This document shows, piece by piece, positions 7,774 to 15,871 of a stretch of 22,911 nt of DNA. The stretch comes from CAYMTN01 sp964393335 (lineage in GTDB: Bacteria; Chloroflexota; Anaerolineae; Aggregatilineales; Aggregatilineaceae). Numbering within the stretch: the stretch's first letter is position 1; each line of letters opens with the position of its first letter. The notes below the pieces were generated by a model. That model ran no database searches. It worked only from the letters and a program-made list of their open reading frames with translations, and was not told the DNA's origin. Made by a program: the position numbers and the translations under genes. The stretch spans positions 1-22,911 of the forward strand of contig CAYMTN010000066.1 of NCBI GenBank assembly GCA_964393335.1. The letters run 5' to 3'.

Positions 7774-8217
7774 TTAGCTGCCGCCCTTGACCGTGATCTG
7801 GCGCGGCTTAACCGCTTCGGCTTTGGGCAGGGTCAGCGTCAGGACGCCGTCCTTGAAGACCGCGTTTACTGCGTCGTGATTGATCGGCGTGTTGACGTTC
7901 AGTGTGCGCTCGAACCTGCCGGTTGGGCGTTCAAGCAGCACGTACCTGCGGTCGGCGGCTTCTTCGCGTTTTATCTCGCCGCGAATCGTAAGCGTATCGC
8001 CTTCCAGCGTGATGTCAAGTTCGTCGGATGTAATGCCGGGAATATCGGCCCGGATGACGATCGCGTCGTCGGTGATGTACGCGTCCATCGGGAGCAGCCA
8101 GGCCCCGGTTCCCCGTGATTCAGCGCCACGTGTGAACGTGTCGTCCAGCGCGCGATCGAGTGCGTGCCGCATCGTGATCATGTCGCGCAGCGGGTCCCAG
8201 CGAGAAATAGTCTTCAT
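7774..8217 (-). CDS. Small heat-shock protein, Hsp20/alpha-crystallin family
   Basis: ATP-independent holdase chaperone that binds unfolding proteins in the cytoplasm; 147 residues, typical for bacterial Hsp20. The open frame extends to 8376, but the ATG at 8217 has a perfect AAGGAGG six bases upstream and gives the classic N-terminus (MKTISRWDPLRDMITMRHALDRALDD). The alpha-crystallin domain runs from about residue 43 to 137, with DIPGITSDELDITLEGDTL, a GRFERTLNVNTPIN stretch and the conserved FKDGVLTLTLPK near the end. A short ITV tail may serve as the C-terminal I-x-V anchor for oligomerisation. It is probably monocistronic: a TTGACA box lies upstream, and a large hairpin closes the transcript. 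No CIRCE element (TTAGCACTC-N9-GAGTGCTAA) is present. Confidence 0.95.
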   Translation of the reverse strand: MKTISRWDPLRDMITMRHALDRALDDTFTRGAESRGTGAWLLPMDAYITDDAIVIRADIPGITSDELDITLEGDTLTIRGEIKREEAADRRYVLLERPTGRFERTLNVNTPINHDAVNAVFKDGVLTLTLPKAEAVKPRQITVKGGS

Positions 8218-8293
8218 GGCGAACCTCCTTCCAGTAGAAATGAATCCCAACGCTAGCGAACTGCATATAGGGTAGATCGGTTGTGCTAGAAAC

Positions 8294-8322
8294 GCGTTAG
8301 CGCTTCGTAGAAAATGTGTCAA
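8294..8322 (-). promoter_or_regulatory. Candidate promoter of hsp20
   Basis: The minus strand has a perfect TTGACA (8317-8322), a 17-base spacer and TAACGC (8294-8299). The -10 is poor (2/6), so an alternative sigma factor or another start is possible. The region lies between the cydC stop and hsp20. Confidence 0.35.
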
Positions 8323-8342
8323 TTCGCCGGGCTGATTTGTGT

Positions 8343-10093
<1,751 letters not shown>

Positions 10094-10097
<4 letters not shown>

Positions 10098-11875
10098 GAC
10101 GGCGTCTCTCCGGCGGCGGCGATCAACTGCGCGTACAGGCCCCGGCGCGCGGCCAGCGCCGCATGGGTGCCGGATTCGGCCACGCGCCCGCCGTCGAATA
10201 CCACGATCCGATCGGCATCCTGCACCGTGCTCAAGCTGTGCGCGATGATCAGCGCCGTGCGGCCTGCCATCAGGGCACGTAAGGCCGCTTGCAGCAGGGA
10301 CTCAGTCTCCGGATCGAGGTTGGCGGTGGCTTCGTCCAGGATGAGCAGCGGCGCGTCCCTCAGAAAAGCGCGCGCCAGCGCGATACGCTGCGCCTGCCCG
10401 CCGCTGAGCCGCAGGCCGCGTTCGCCGAGCGGCGTGTCGTACCCGCCCGGCAGCGCGTCGATGAATGTGTCGGCGTGGGCCTGCTGCGCGGCCCGCATCA
10501 CTGCGTCGAGTGGAGCGTCGGGCCACCCAAGCCGGATGTTATCCGCGACACTCGCCGCGAACAGGTACGGGCGCTGCGGCACCCACGCGATGCGCTCGCG
10601 CCACGCGTCCGGCGGCAGATGACGCAGGTCATGATCGCCGACCGTGATCCGCCCGGCGGTTGGCTCGATGAAACGCAGCACGAGCTGGATCGCCGTGCTT
10701 TTGCCCGCGCCGCTTGGCCCCACTAGCGCGACACGCTGCCCCGGCTCGATGGCCAAACTGACGCCGTTCAGGGCGGGCCGTTGGCCGCCATCGTAGGCGT
10801 AAAACACGTTTTCGAAGCGGATGGCCGGGACGGGCGCGGCAAGGGGCGCGGGCGAACCGGCGGCTCGTAGCAGCGCCCCTGCGGGCGCGGGCGATTCTAC
10901 TGGCACGGACGGTTCGCTTTCGAGCACCGCGAAAATCCGCTGGGCGGCGGTCGCGCCGGATACGCCCGCGTGAAAGTGCGTGCCGAGCAGGCGCAGCGGC
11001 AGGTAATATTCCGGGGCCAGAATCAGGATGAAGAAAGCCTCGTCAAAGGCCAGCCGCCCGGCCAGCAGGCGCAGCCCGATCTCGACCGCGATGATTGCCG
11101 TGCTGATCGTGGCGAGCATTTCTAGCGCCAGCGCGGACAAAAACGCGATGCGTAATACGCTCATCGTCGCGTCACGGAACTGGGCGCTGCTCTGCGCGAT
11201 GGTGCGCGATTGCTCGCGGCTGCGCCCGAACAGCTTGAGCGTGGCCAGCCCTTGCAGCACGTCGAGGAAGTGCGCGCTCATTCGGCTGAGCTGCGTCCAC
11301 TGCCTGCGCGATTGGGCGCTGGCCAGCGAGCCGATCAGCACCATGAAAAAGGGGATGACCGGCGCGGTCAGCAGCAGCACGACGCCGGAGAGCAGGTCGA
11401 GCGGGAAAACGATCAGCAGCGTGATCAGCGGTAGCAGCACGGCCAGCGCCAACTGCGGGATGTATTGGCTGACATACGCGTCGAGTTCGTCAATCGCGGT
11501 GATCGCCGTAACGACCAGGTCGCCGCTGCGCTCGCCGCGCGTATACGCCGGGCCGAGTGCGATCAGGTGTGCGAACAGGCGCTCGCGCAGGCCGGTTTTG
11601 ACGCGCTGCGCGAGGCGCGAGGCCGCGATCTCGCCCGCCCACAACACCAGCGCGCGCGTGATCGCCACGATCAGCAGCGCGGCCAGCAGCGGCGCGACGG
11701 CGCGCAGGTCCGCGCCATCGAGAAAAACACGGCTGACGGTCTGGCTCAGCCAGCAGGCCTGCGCGATGAGCAGCAGACCCGCCAGCAGGCCCAGGCCGAT
11801 CACCAGCACCAGCGACACACGGTCGGCGCGCAGCAGGAGTAAGAGACGTTTATCCAGGTTCATAAGCGGTTGCAC
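10094..11875 (-). CDS. cydD: ABC transporter CydD, thiol reductant/heme exporter subunit
   Basis: Partner of CydC in the inner-membrane exporter required for cytochrome bd maturation. Two starts are possible: GTG at 11875 (593 residues) or ATG at 11863 (589). Neither has a clear ribosome site, and both fit the candidate promoter at 11908-11916. The membrane domain covers about residues 1-330. An Ala/Pro-rich linker, with SPAPAGALLRAAGSPAPLAAP, follows. The ATPase domain has Walker A GPSGAGKST (Lys392 from the GTG), signature LSGGQAQRIALARAFL (the LSGGQAQR form typical of CydD), Walker B LLILDEATANLD and the switch His in LIIAHS. It is divergent from the HAD phosphatase gene, with about 110 bases between them. 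Confidence 0.9.
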
Positions 11876-11907
11876 AAAGTCGAACGACCGGCTGATCTAA
11901 TTGCTAG

Positions 11908-11916
11908 AGTTTAGCA
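11908..11916 (-). promoter_or_regulatory. Candidate extended -10 promoter of cydDC
   Basis: TGCTAAACT on the minus strand, preceded by CCAACA. The same nine bases precede the CocE-type hydrolase gene, and the rmd promoter shares CCAACATGCTA with it. The predicted start near 11901 gives a leader of 26 or 38 bases, depending on which cydD start is used. No -35 is visible. Confidence 0.4.
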
Positions 11917-11986
11917 TGTTGGGGCAGGGCGTGGGATGTGGTAGATTCTGCATCCAGTGGACGGATGCTCGACACGGGGGGAATGA

Positions 11987-12655
11987 ATGAGATACTGCTG
12001 TGTGATCTGGGATTTCGACGGCACGCTGTTTGATACGTACCCGCCGCTGATCCGGTCGATTGAACGCGCGCTGGCCGAATATGGCGCGGTGGTGCCGCGT
12101 GCCGAGCTGGAAGCGATGCTCAACCAGACACTCCAGTTTTGCTTCGAGACGCTGGTCGAACGTTTTTCGCTGGATGCGGACGCGTTCGACGCACGCATCG
12201 ACACTTACCACCGGCGGACCACCGTCAAGGAGCAGCCCCCATTTCCCGGCGCGATCCAGGTTTGCGAGCGGGTGGTCAAGGCGGGCGGTCGGAATTATGT
12301 CGTGACGCACCGCGACCGCGAGTCGCTGATGCGGCTGCTTACCTGGTACAAGGTTGAGGGGCTGTTCGCGGATTTTGTCACCAGCGACGACGGGTACGCG
12401 CGCAAGCCGGACCCGGCGAGCTACATTGCGCTGCTGGAAAAACATACTCTCCCGGGCGACCAGGTGCTCACCGTCGGGGATCGTGCGATCGATGTTCTGG
12501 CCGGGCAGGCTGCCGGAATCCATACCTGCCTGTTCAACGGCACGCCGGGCGACGGCGTACTGCCGGACTACGTGATCGCGTCCTTTGACGATCTCGGAAC
12601 GATTCTAGACCTGGGATCGCAGGCATACCGGGGCGCGCCGGGCACGCCGGCTTAG
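11987..12655 (+). CDS. HAD-superfamily phosphatase (phosphoglycolate phosphatase-like)
   Basis: Cytoplasmic Mg-dependent phosphatase of HAD subfamily I, 222 residues; the substrate is unknown. All four HAD motifs are present: DFDGT (nucleophile Asp9, acid Asp11), Thr107 in VVTHRD, Lys140 in RKPDP and acidic Asp165/Asp169 in GDRAID. An alpha-helical cap lies between motifs I and II (about residues 16-80), as in Gph/PGMB-like enzymes. The start ATG has a purine-rich GGGGGGAA just upstream. It is the only plus-strand gene inside a minus-strand block, divergent from cydD and convergent with cbiO. The last codons (PGTPA, stop) lie in a GC-rich 24-base sequence that recurs at the cbiO stop, and the stop codon is also the first base pairs of a palindromic element, so the C-terminus may have been remodelled by repeats. 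Confidence 0.88.
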   Translation: MRYCCVIWDFDGTLFDTYPPLIRSIERALAEYGAVVPRAELEAMLNQTLQFCFETLVERFSLDADAFDARIDTYHRRTTVKEQPPFPGAIQVCERVVKAGGRNYVVTHRDRESLMRLLTWYKVEGLFADFVTSDDGYARKPDPASYIALLEKHTLPGDQVLTVGDRAIDVLAGQAAGIHTCLFNGTPGDGVLPDYVIASFDDLGTILDLGSQAYRGAPGTPA

Positions 12656-12659
12656 GGCG
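12636..12659. repeat. 24-base direct repeat, copy 1 (end of the HAD gene)
   Basis: Differs at one position from copy 2 at 12727-12750. It contains an inner GCCGG/CCGGC palindrome and the HAD stop codon TAG. The copies are 91 bases apart. Confidence 0.8.
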
Positions 12660-12678
12660 CGGCAAGCAGCGCCCCTAC
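12655..12678. repeat. Dispersed palindromic element, copy A
   Basis: GGGCGC, the loop GGCAAGCA and GCGCCC form a 6-bp hairpin, followed by CTAC. A 24-base copy with one mismatch lies at 15630-15653 in the cbiMN leader. Located between convergent genes, it may assist termination, but no T-tract follows. Confidence 0.7.
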
Positions 12679-12726
12679 CAAGTCAATCATCTAGATTCTA
12701 TTTCGGTTCTCCATCAGACATACTTC

Positions 12727-12750
12727 CGCCGGGCACACCGGCTTAGGGCG
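12727..12750. repeat. 24-base direct repeat, copy 2 (end of cbiO)
   Basis: Matches 12636-12659 with a single G/A difference. It includes the cbiO stop codon (12743-12745, minus strand). Confidence 0.8.
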
Positions 12751-13462
12751 TTTCGAGGCCGTGACGGTCCATCAAGGCAGGATCAAACAGAATGCTGCTG
12801 GTAGGACCGTCCGCCACCACCTGGCCGCCATCCAGCACGACGGTCCGCGTGCACAGGTCATTCGCCAGCCGCATGTCATGCGTGCTGATCAGCATCGTCT
12901 GCTGGTCGAACTCGGCCAGCAGGTTGATCAGGCTGCGGCGCGCGCGCGGGTCCAGCCCGGCGCTTGGCTCGTCCAGCACCAGGATTTTGGGGTCCATGCT
13001 CAACACGGTCGCAATTGCGATCCGTTTTTTTTCCCCCACGCTCAGGTGATGGCTCAGCCGGTCCGCATACGCTTGCATGCCGACAGCGTCCAGCGCGCGC
13101 TCCACGCGGGCGCGCACCTCGTCTTCCGGCAGCCCCATGTGCAGCGGTCCGAAGGCCACGTCTTGATGCACACGCGGCGAGAACAACTGATCGTCCGGGT
13201 TCTGAAAGACAAGGCCCAGCCACGCGCGAATCTGGCCGAGGTTACCGGCGGTGAGCGGCAGGCCCCCGACCGAAATATGCCCCTCCGGGCCGCGTAAAAT
13301 GCCGTTGAGGTGCAGCATCAGCGTGGATTTGCCCGCGCCGTTGGGGCCGACGAGTGCCACTTTTTCGCCCGGCGCGACCTGGAGCGATACGTCGTCCAGC
13401 GCGCGCCGTCCATCGGGATAGCTGAAGGTCAGGTGTTCGACGTGTATGGTGTGATGGCTCAC
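12743..13462 (-). CDS. cbiO: ECF cobalt/nickel transporter ATPase
   Basis: Energising ATPase of an energy-coupling-factor importer for Co2+ or Ni2+, on the cytoplasmic face of the membrane; 239 residues. Motifs: Walker A GPNGAGKST at 39-47, Q-loop Gln87 in the ECF-typical FQNPDDQLF, signature LSVGEKKRIAIA from residue 140, Walker B ILVLDEPSAGLD with Glu165, and switch His195 in STHD. The start is GTG at 13462, one base after the cbiQ stop, with AGAGGA inside the end of cbiQ, so translation is probably coupled. Only one ATPase gene is present, so it should work as a homodimer, as in CbiMNQO, unlike vitamin ECF systems with two ATPases. Confidence 0.92.
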   Translation of the reverse strand: MSHHTIHVEHLTFSYPDGRRALDDVSLQVAPGEKVALVGPNGAGKSTLMLHLNGILRGPEGHISVGGLPLTAGNLGQIRAWLGLVFQNPDDQLFSPRVHQDVAFGPLHMGLPEDEVRARVERALDAVGMQAYADRLSHHLSVGEKKRIAIATVLSMDPKILVLDEPSAGLDPRARRSLINLLAEFDQQTMLISTHDMRLANDLCTRTVVLDGGQVVADGPTSSILFDPALMDRHGLETP

Positions 13463-13463
13463 G

Positions 13464-14249
13464 CTATCCTCTCCACCAGAGTACGGCCAGAGTCTCGACG
13501 ATGACCAGCGCCGCGACCGGCAGCAGCCCGGCCCCGACGGCCCGCCACGTCAGCGGCGGCGGATCGAGCGTGCGCAGCGTGCCGGTATACCCGCGGGCTA
13601 CCATCGCCGCATACACGCGCTCGCTGCGCTCGTAGCTGCGCAAAAACAGGTTACCGACCAATCCGCCCGCCACGCGCGCCCGCCAGGTCACGCTGCCGCC
13701 GGATCGCTGGCCGGGCAACGCCGCGCTGCGCGAGGCACGCGCCCGCAGCAGGCGTTCGGCTTCGTCTTGCAGGGTGGACAGGTAACGCACCATGAACGAA
13801 ATGATCGCGATCAAGGTCGCCGGGACGCGCAGGCTGCTGAGCGCCCACAGCAGATCGGTGATGGGGGTTGTCATCGACAGGATCAGCGCGACCTGCACCG
13901 CCAGCCAGCTTTTGATCACGATGGCGGCGAAACGCGCCAGCCCGGCAGCGGTGACAGTCAATCCGAGCACGTCGATCAGCGGGCGGCCCGGCGTGGTAAC
14001 TAGCAGAGTCGCGGCAGCCAGCGCAAAGGGCAGCGCCAGCCCGCCCCGCCGTGCCAGCCGCCAGACTCCCAACTGACCGGCAGCGGCCAGCGAGCCGACC
14101 AGCGCCCACAGCAGCGGGTACGCGGGCCATGCCTGGACCGGCGTGAGCGTGATCCCGGCGATCAACACCAACGTCACGATCACTTTGACGCGCGGATCGA
14201 GCCGGTGCAGGGAGCTGTCCCCTGATTGGTAACGGTCGGAAAGCTGCAT
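13464..14249 (-). CDS. cbiQ: ECF cobalt/nickel transporter transmembrane coupling protein
   Basis: T-component of the Co/Ni ECF importer that transmits ATP-driven movement from CbiO to the substrate-binding subunit. It has 261 residues and several hydrophobic segments (about 22-40, 44-60, 70-86, 92-112, 115-127, 140-158 and a C-terminal helix 238-257). The HRLDPRVKV start and the two cytoplasmic coupling motifs are present: Ala-Arg-Ala at 170-172 and Ala-Arg-Gly at 218-220 (VARGYTG). The ATG at 14249 has no good ribosome site, and just upstream lies the long heptanucleotide array that separates it from cbiMN. Either its translation is weak, or the array affects its expression. Confidence 0.92.
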   Translation of the reverse strand: MQLSDRYQSGDSSLHRLDPRVKVIVTLVLIAGITLTPVQAWPAYPLLWALVGSLAAAGQLGVWRLARRGGLALPFALAAATLLVTTPGRPLIDVLGLTVTAAGLARFAAIVIKSWLAVQVALILSMTTPITDLLWALSSLRVPATLIAIISFMVRYLSTLQDEAERLLRARASRSAALPGQRSGGSVTWRARVAGGLVGNLFLRSYERSERVYAAMVARGYTGTLRTLDPPPLTWRAVGAGLLPVAALVIVETLAVLWWRG

Positions 14250-14264
14250 GAGTGTAAGGTTTGT

Positions 14265-14600
14265 CGTGAACCGTGATCAGTAAACAGTAAACAGTAGACC
14301 GTAAACCGTGAACCGTGAAAGGCGCGCTGGTCGTGTGTTACGGTCAACTGTGAACCGAAGCCCGTTAAAGGCACGCTGGTCGTGTGTTACGGTCAACGGA
14401 AAACGGTCAACTGTGAACCGTAAACCGTGAACCGTGAAAGGCGCGGCGGTCATGTGTTACGGTCAACGGAAAACGGAAAACGGTAGACAGTAGACTGTGA
14501 ACCGTGAAAGGCGCGCTGGTCGTGTGTTACGGTCAACGGAAAACGGCCAACGGTCAAAGGTACACTACAAACGGTCAACGGTCAACGGAAAACGGTTCAC
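14265..14600. repeat. In-register heptanucleotide array (48 x 7 bases) with a 28-base super-repeat
   Basis: 336 bases divide exactly into 48 consecutive 7-mers with no insertion or deletion; 33 end in AC. Common units are CGTGAAC, CGTAAAC, GGTCAAC and GGAAAAC, consensus NGTNAAC. A 28-base core of four heptads, starting GGCGCGC and ending GGTCAAC, begins at 14321, 14370, 14440 and 14510, so the spacings are 49, 70 and 70, all multiples of seven. Copies 1 and 4 are identical. It fills the cbiMN-cbiQ gap and continues into the last codons of cbiMN. It resembles the short tandem heptanucleotide repeats known from cyanobacteria but is more complex. Confidence 0.95.
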
Positions 14601-15558
14601 GCCTTTGCGGTTCGCTGCGGGCGCGGCGGTCGATGACCCGCGCGACGCCGTAACCGACGCCTGCCACAATCAACACGCCGATCAGACCGGCGAAAATGGT
14701 CGTCACGGCCTCGTTATCGATGCCGGGCACGGTGTAATCCGGCAGGATAGTATACGGCGCGTCTTTGGCTTCGTCCAGGAAGGCTTTGTCTTCCGCGACA
14801 CGTTCCAGCCCGTCCGGGTGGGATGACGCCAGCGGTGAGGCGAACGTTATCGCCAGTGCGATGAGCAGCCCGACCGCGATCCAGCTTGAGCCTTTGGCCA
14901 TCGTGCGCGCCGTCCCGTTGACCAGGTCGGGGCGGGACTGTTGGATGAAGACCAGCGCGCCGACCGTGATCAGGGCTTCCCCGATGCCGATCAGCGCGTG
15001 AACGCCTACCATCGCGGGGAACGCCACGTCAAGCGGCGATGTGCCCGAAACGGCCAACTGCAAACTCGCGGCAGCAGCGGCGGTTTCTACCGAGAGCCAC
15101 GCCCCGCCAGCCGCGCCGATCAGGTCGCCCCGCTGCGAATTTCCCAGGACGCGGCGCACCCACGTATACACCGCGTACCCGACAAACGGCGCGAGAATGC
15201 CCATGTTGAACACGTTGAAGCCGAGCGCCAGCAGCCCGCCATCCTGAAACAGCAGCGCCTGGATCGATACGACGCTGGTCATAACCAGCACCGCCGCCCA
15301 GGGTCCGAGCAGGATCGCGATCAGCGTGCCGCCGATCAGGTGGCCGGACGTGCCGCCCGCGACCGGAAAATTGATCATCTGCGCGGCGAATACGAACGCG
15401 GCCAGAATACCCATCAACGGAATCTGGCGTTCGCCCAGGCGGTCACGCGTTTGTTGCAGCGCCAGCCCAACCATGACGATCATGATCGCCCACCCGGCCA
15501 GCGCAACGGGTACCGTCAAAAATCCATCGGGAATGTGCATCGCAAGAAAAAACAGCAT
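14575..15558 (-). CDS. cbiM: ECF cobalt/nickel substrate-binding protein, CbiM fused to a PDGLE (CbiN/NikN-like) domain
   Basis: Membrane S-component that binds Co2+ or Ni2+, with the small auxiliary subunit fused at its C-terminus. The open frame runs to 15807, but the CbiM start motif MHIPDGFL limits the start to ATG 15558 (327 residues, AAGGA nine bases upstream, six extra residues MLFFLA) or ATG 15540 (321 residues, MHIPDGFL exactly, no ribosome site). The metal-binding loop GGTSGHLIGG has His73, which is His67 counted from 15540, the number known for NikM. The CbiM part ends near residue 235. A helix then leads to SSHPDGLE (PDGLE at 248-252), an extracytoplasmic loop and a final membrane helix. 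The C-terminal residues PFSVDR and the stop are encoded by the heptad array. cbiQ and cbiO follow, completing the importer. Confidence 0.9.
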   Translation of the reverse strand: MLFFLAMHIPDGFLTVPVALAGWAIMIVMVGLALQQTRDRLGERQIPLMGILAAFVFAAQMINFPVAGGTSGHLIGGTLIAILLGPWAAVLVMTSVVSIQALLFQDGGLLALGFNVFNMGILAPFVGYAVYTWVRRVLGNSQRGDLIGAAGGAWLSVETAAAAASLQLAVSGTSPLDVAFPAMVGVHALIGIGEALITVGALVFIQQSRPDLVNGTARTMAKGSSWIAVGLLIALAITFASPLASSHPDGLERVAEDKAFLDEAKDAPYTILPDYTVPGIDNEAVTTIFAGLIGVLIVAGVGYGVARVIDRRARSEPQRREPFSVDR

Positions 15559-15629
15559 GGTAAATGATCCTTTTTTCTGAGTTACGGCAGACTGCCAAGT
15601 CCGGCTCGATCGATTGTGCCGGGTCGATT

Positions 15630-15653
15630 GGGCGCGGCAAGCAACGCCCCTAC
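15630..15653. repeat. Dispersed palindromic element, copy B
   Basis: A 24-base sequence identical to 12655-12678 except one G-to-A change in the right arm. Here it falls in the presumed cbiMN leader. Confidence 0.7.
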
Positions 15654-15690
15654 GCGAACGTGCTGCAAGACGTCTGTGACTGTACTCAGG

Positions 15691-15719
15691 ATCATACCTA
15701 TTTTTTACGTAGATGCAAA
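15691..15719 (-). promoter_or_regulatory. Promoter of the cbiMN-cbiQ-cbiO operon
   Basis: Minus strand: TTTGCA (4/6 to the -35 consensus), a 17-base spacer and TATGAT (5/6 to the -10). Transcription would begin near 15684, leaving a leader of roughly 125 bases. Confidence 0.55.
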
Positions 15720-15730
15720 ATCTTACATCT
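15711..15730. promoter_or_regulatory. Palindromic operator candidate over the cbiMN -35
   Basis: AGATGCAA, AATC, TTACATCT: an 8-4-8 inverted repeat with one mismatch, covering the -35 hexamer. A repressor bound here would block the promoter, and a metal-responsive one would make sense. It does not match the known NikR palindrome. Confidence 0.45.
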
Positions 15731-15786
15731 GAATGAATTTGAAACAAGACCCAGGAATCGCGCAGAGGGCGATTTCGAAGAAGGGT

Positions 15787-15811
15787 GGGGGTGCAGGCCA
15801 GCCGCACCCCC
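15787..15811 (-). terminator. Hairpin terminator after cydB
   Basis: GGGGGTGC (15787-15794) pairs with GCACCCCC (15804-15811) around a 9-base loop, 60 bases past the cydB stop. The downstream minus-strand sequence is only moderately T-rich (CCTTCTTCG). Confidence 0.6.
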
Positions 15812-15825
15812 TCTGAACCAATTGT

Positions 15826-15839
15826 CGACCGCGCGGTCG
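15826..15839. repeat. Perfect 14-base palindrome after cydB
   Basis: CGACCGCGCGGTCG is self-complementary and lies 32 bases beyond the cydB stop, before the stronger hairpin. It could support 3'-end processing or bind a dimeric protein; nothing distinguishes these. Confidence 0.5.
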
Positions 15840-15871
15840 TGACTCCGCCGAGGTCTTGACGCTGAGGCAGA

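Larger units (their letters stand above)
15559..15871. other. 313-base gap between cydB and cbiMN
   Basis: Holds the cbiMN promoter and operator candidate, a leader of about 125 bases with palindromic element B, and two hairpins close to the cydB stop. I looked for the cobalamin riboswitch B12 box and found none; a NiCo or other metal riboswitch was not recognised either. No small gene is evident. Confidence 0.6.

Noticed and set aside
8218..8342. CIRCE heat-shock operator before hsp20
   Set aside because: CTAGCAC occurs, but there is no matching inverted GAGTGCTAA half at nine bases.
14321..14537. CRISPR-like array: four 28-base repeats with 21- and 42-base spacers
   Set aside because: The spacers are themselves heptad repeats in the same register, not unique sequences, and no cas gene is present. 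It is a tandem repeat array.
15559..15690. Cobalamin or NiCo riboswitch in the cbiMN leader
   Set aside because: No B12 box and no recognisable multi-helix core; the main hairpin is the dispersed palindromic element.
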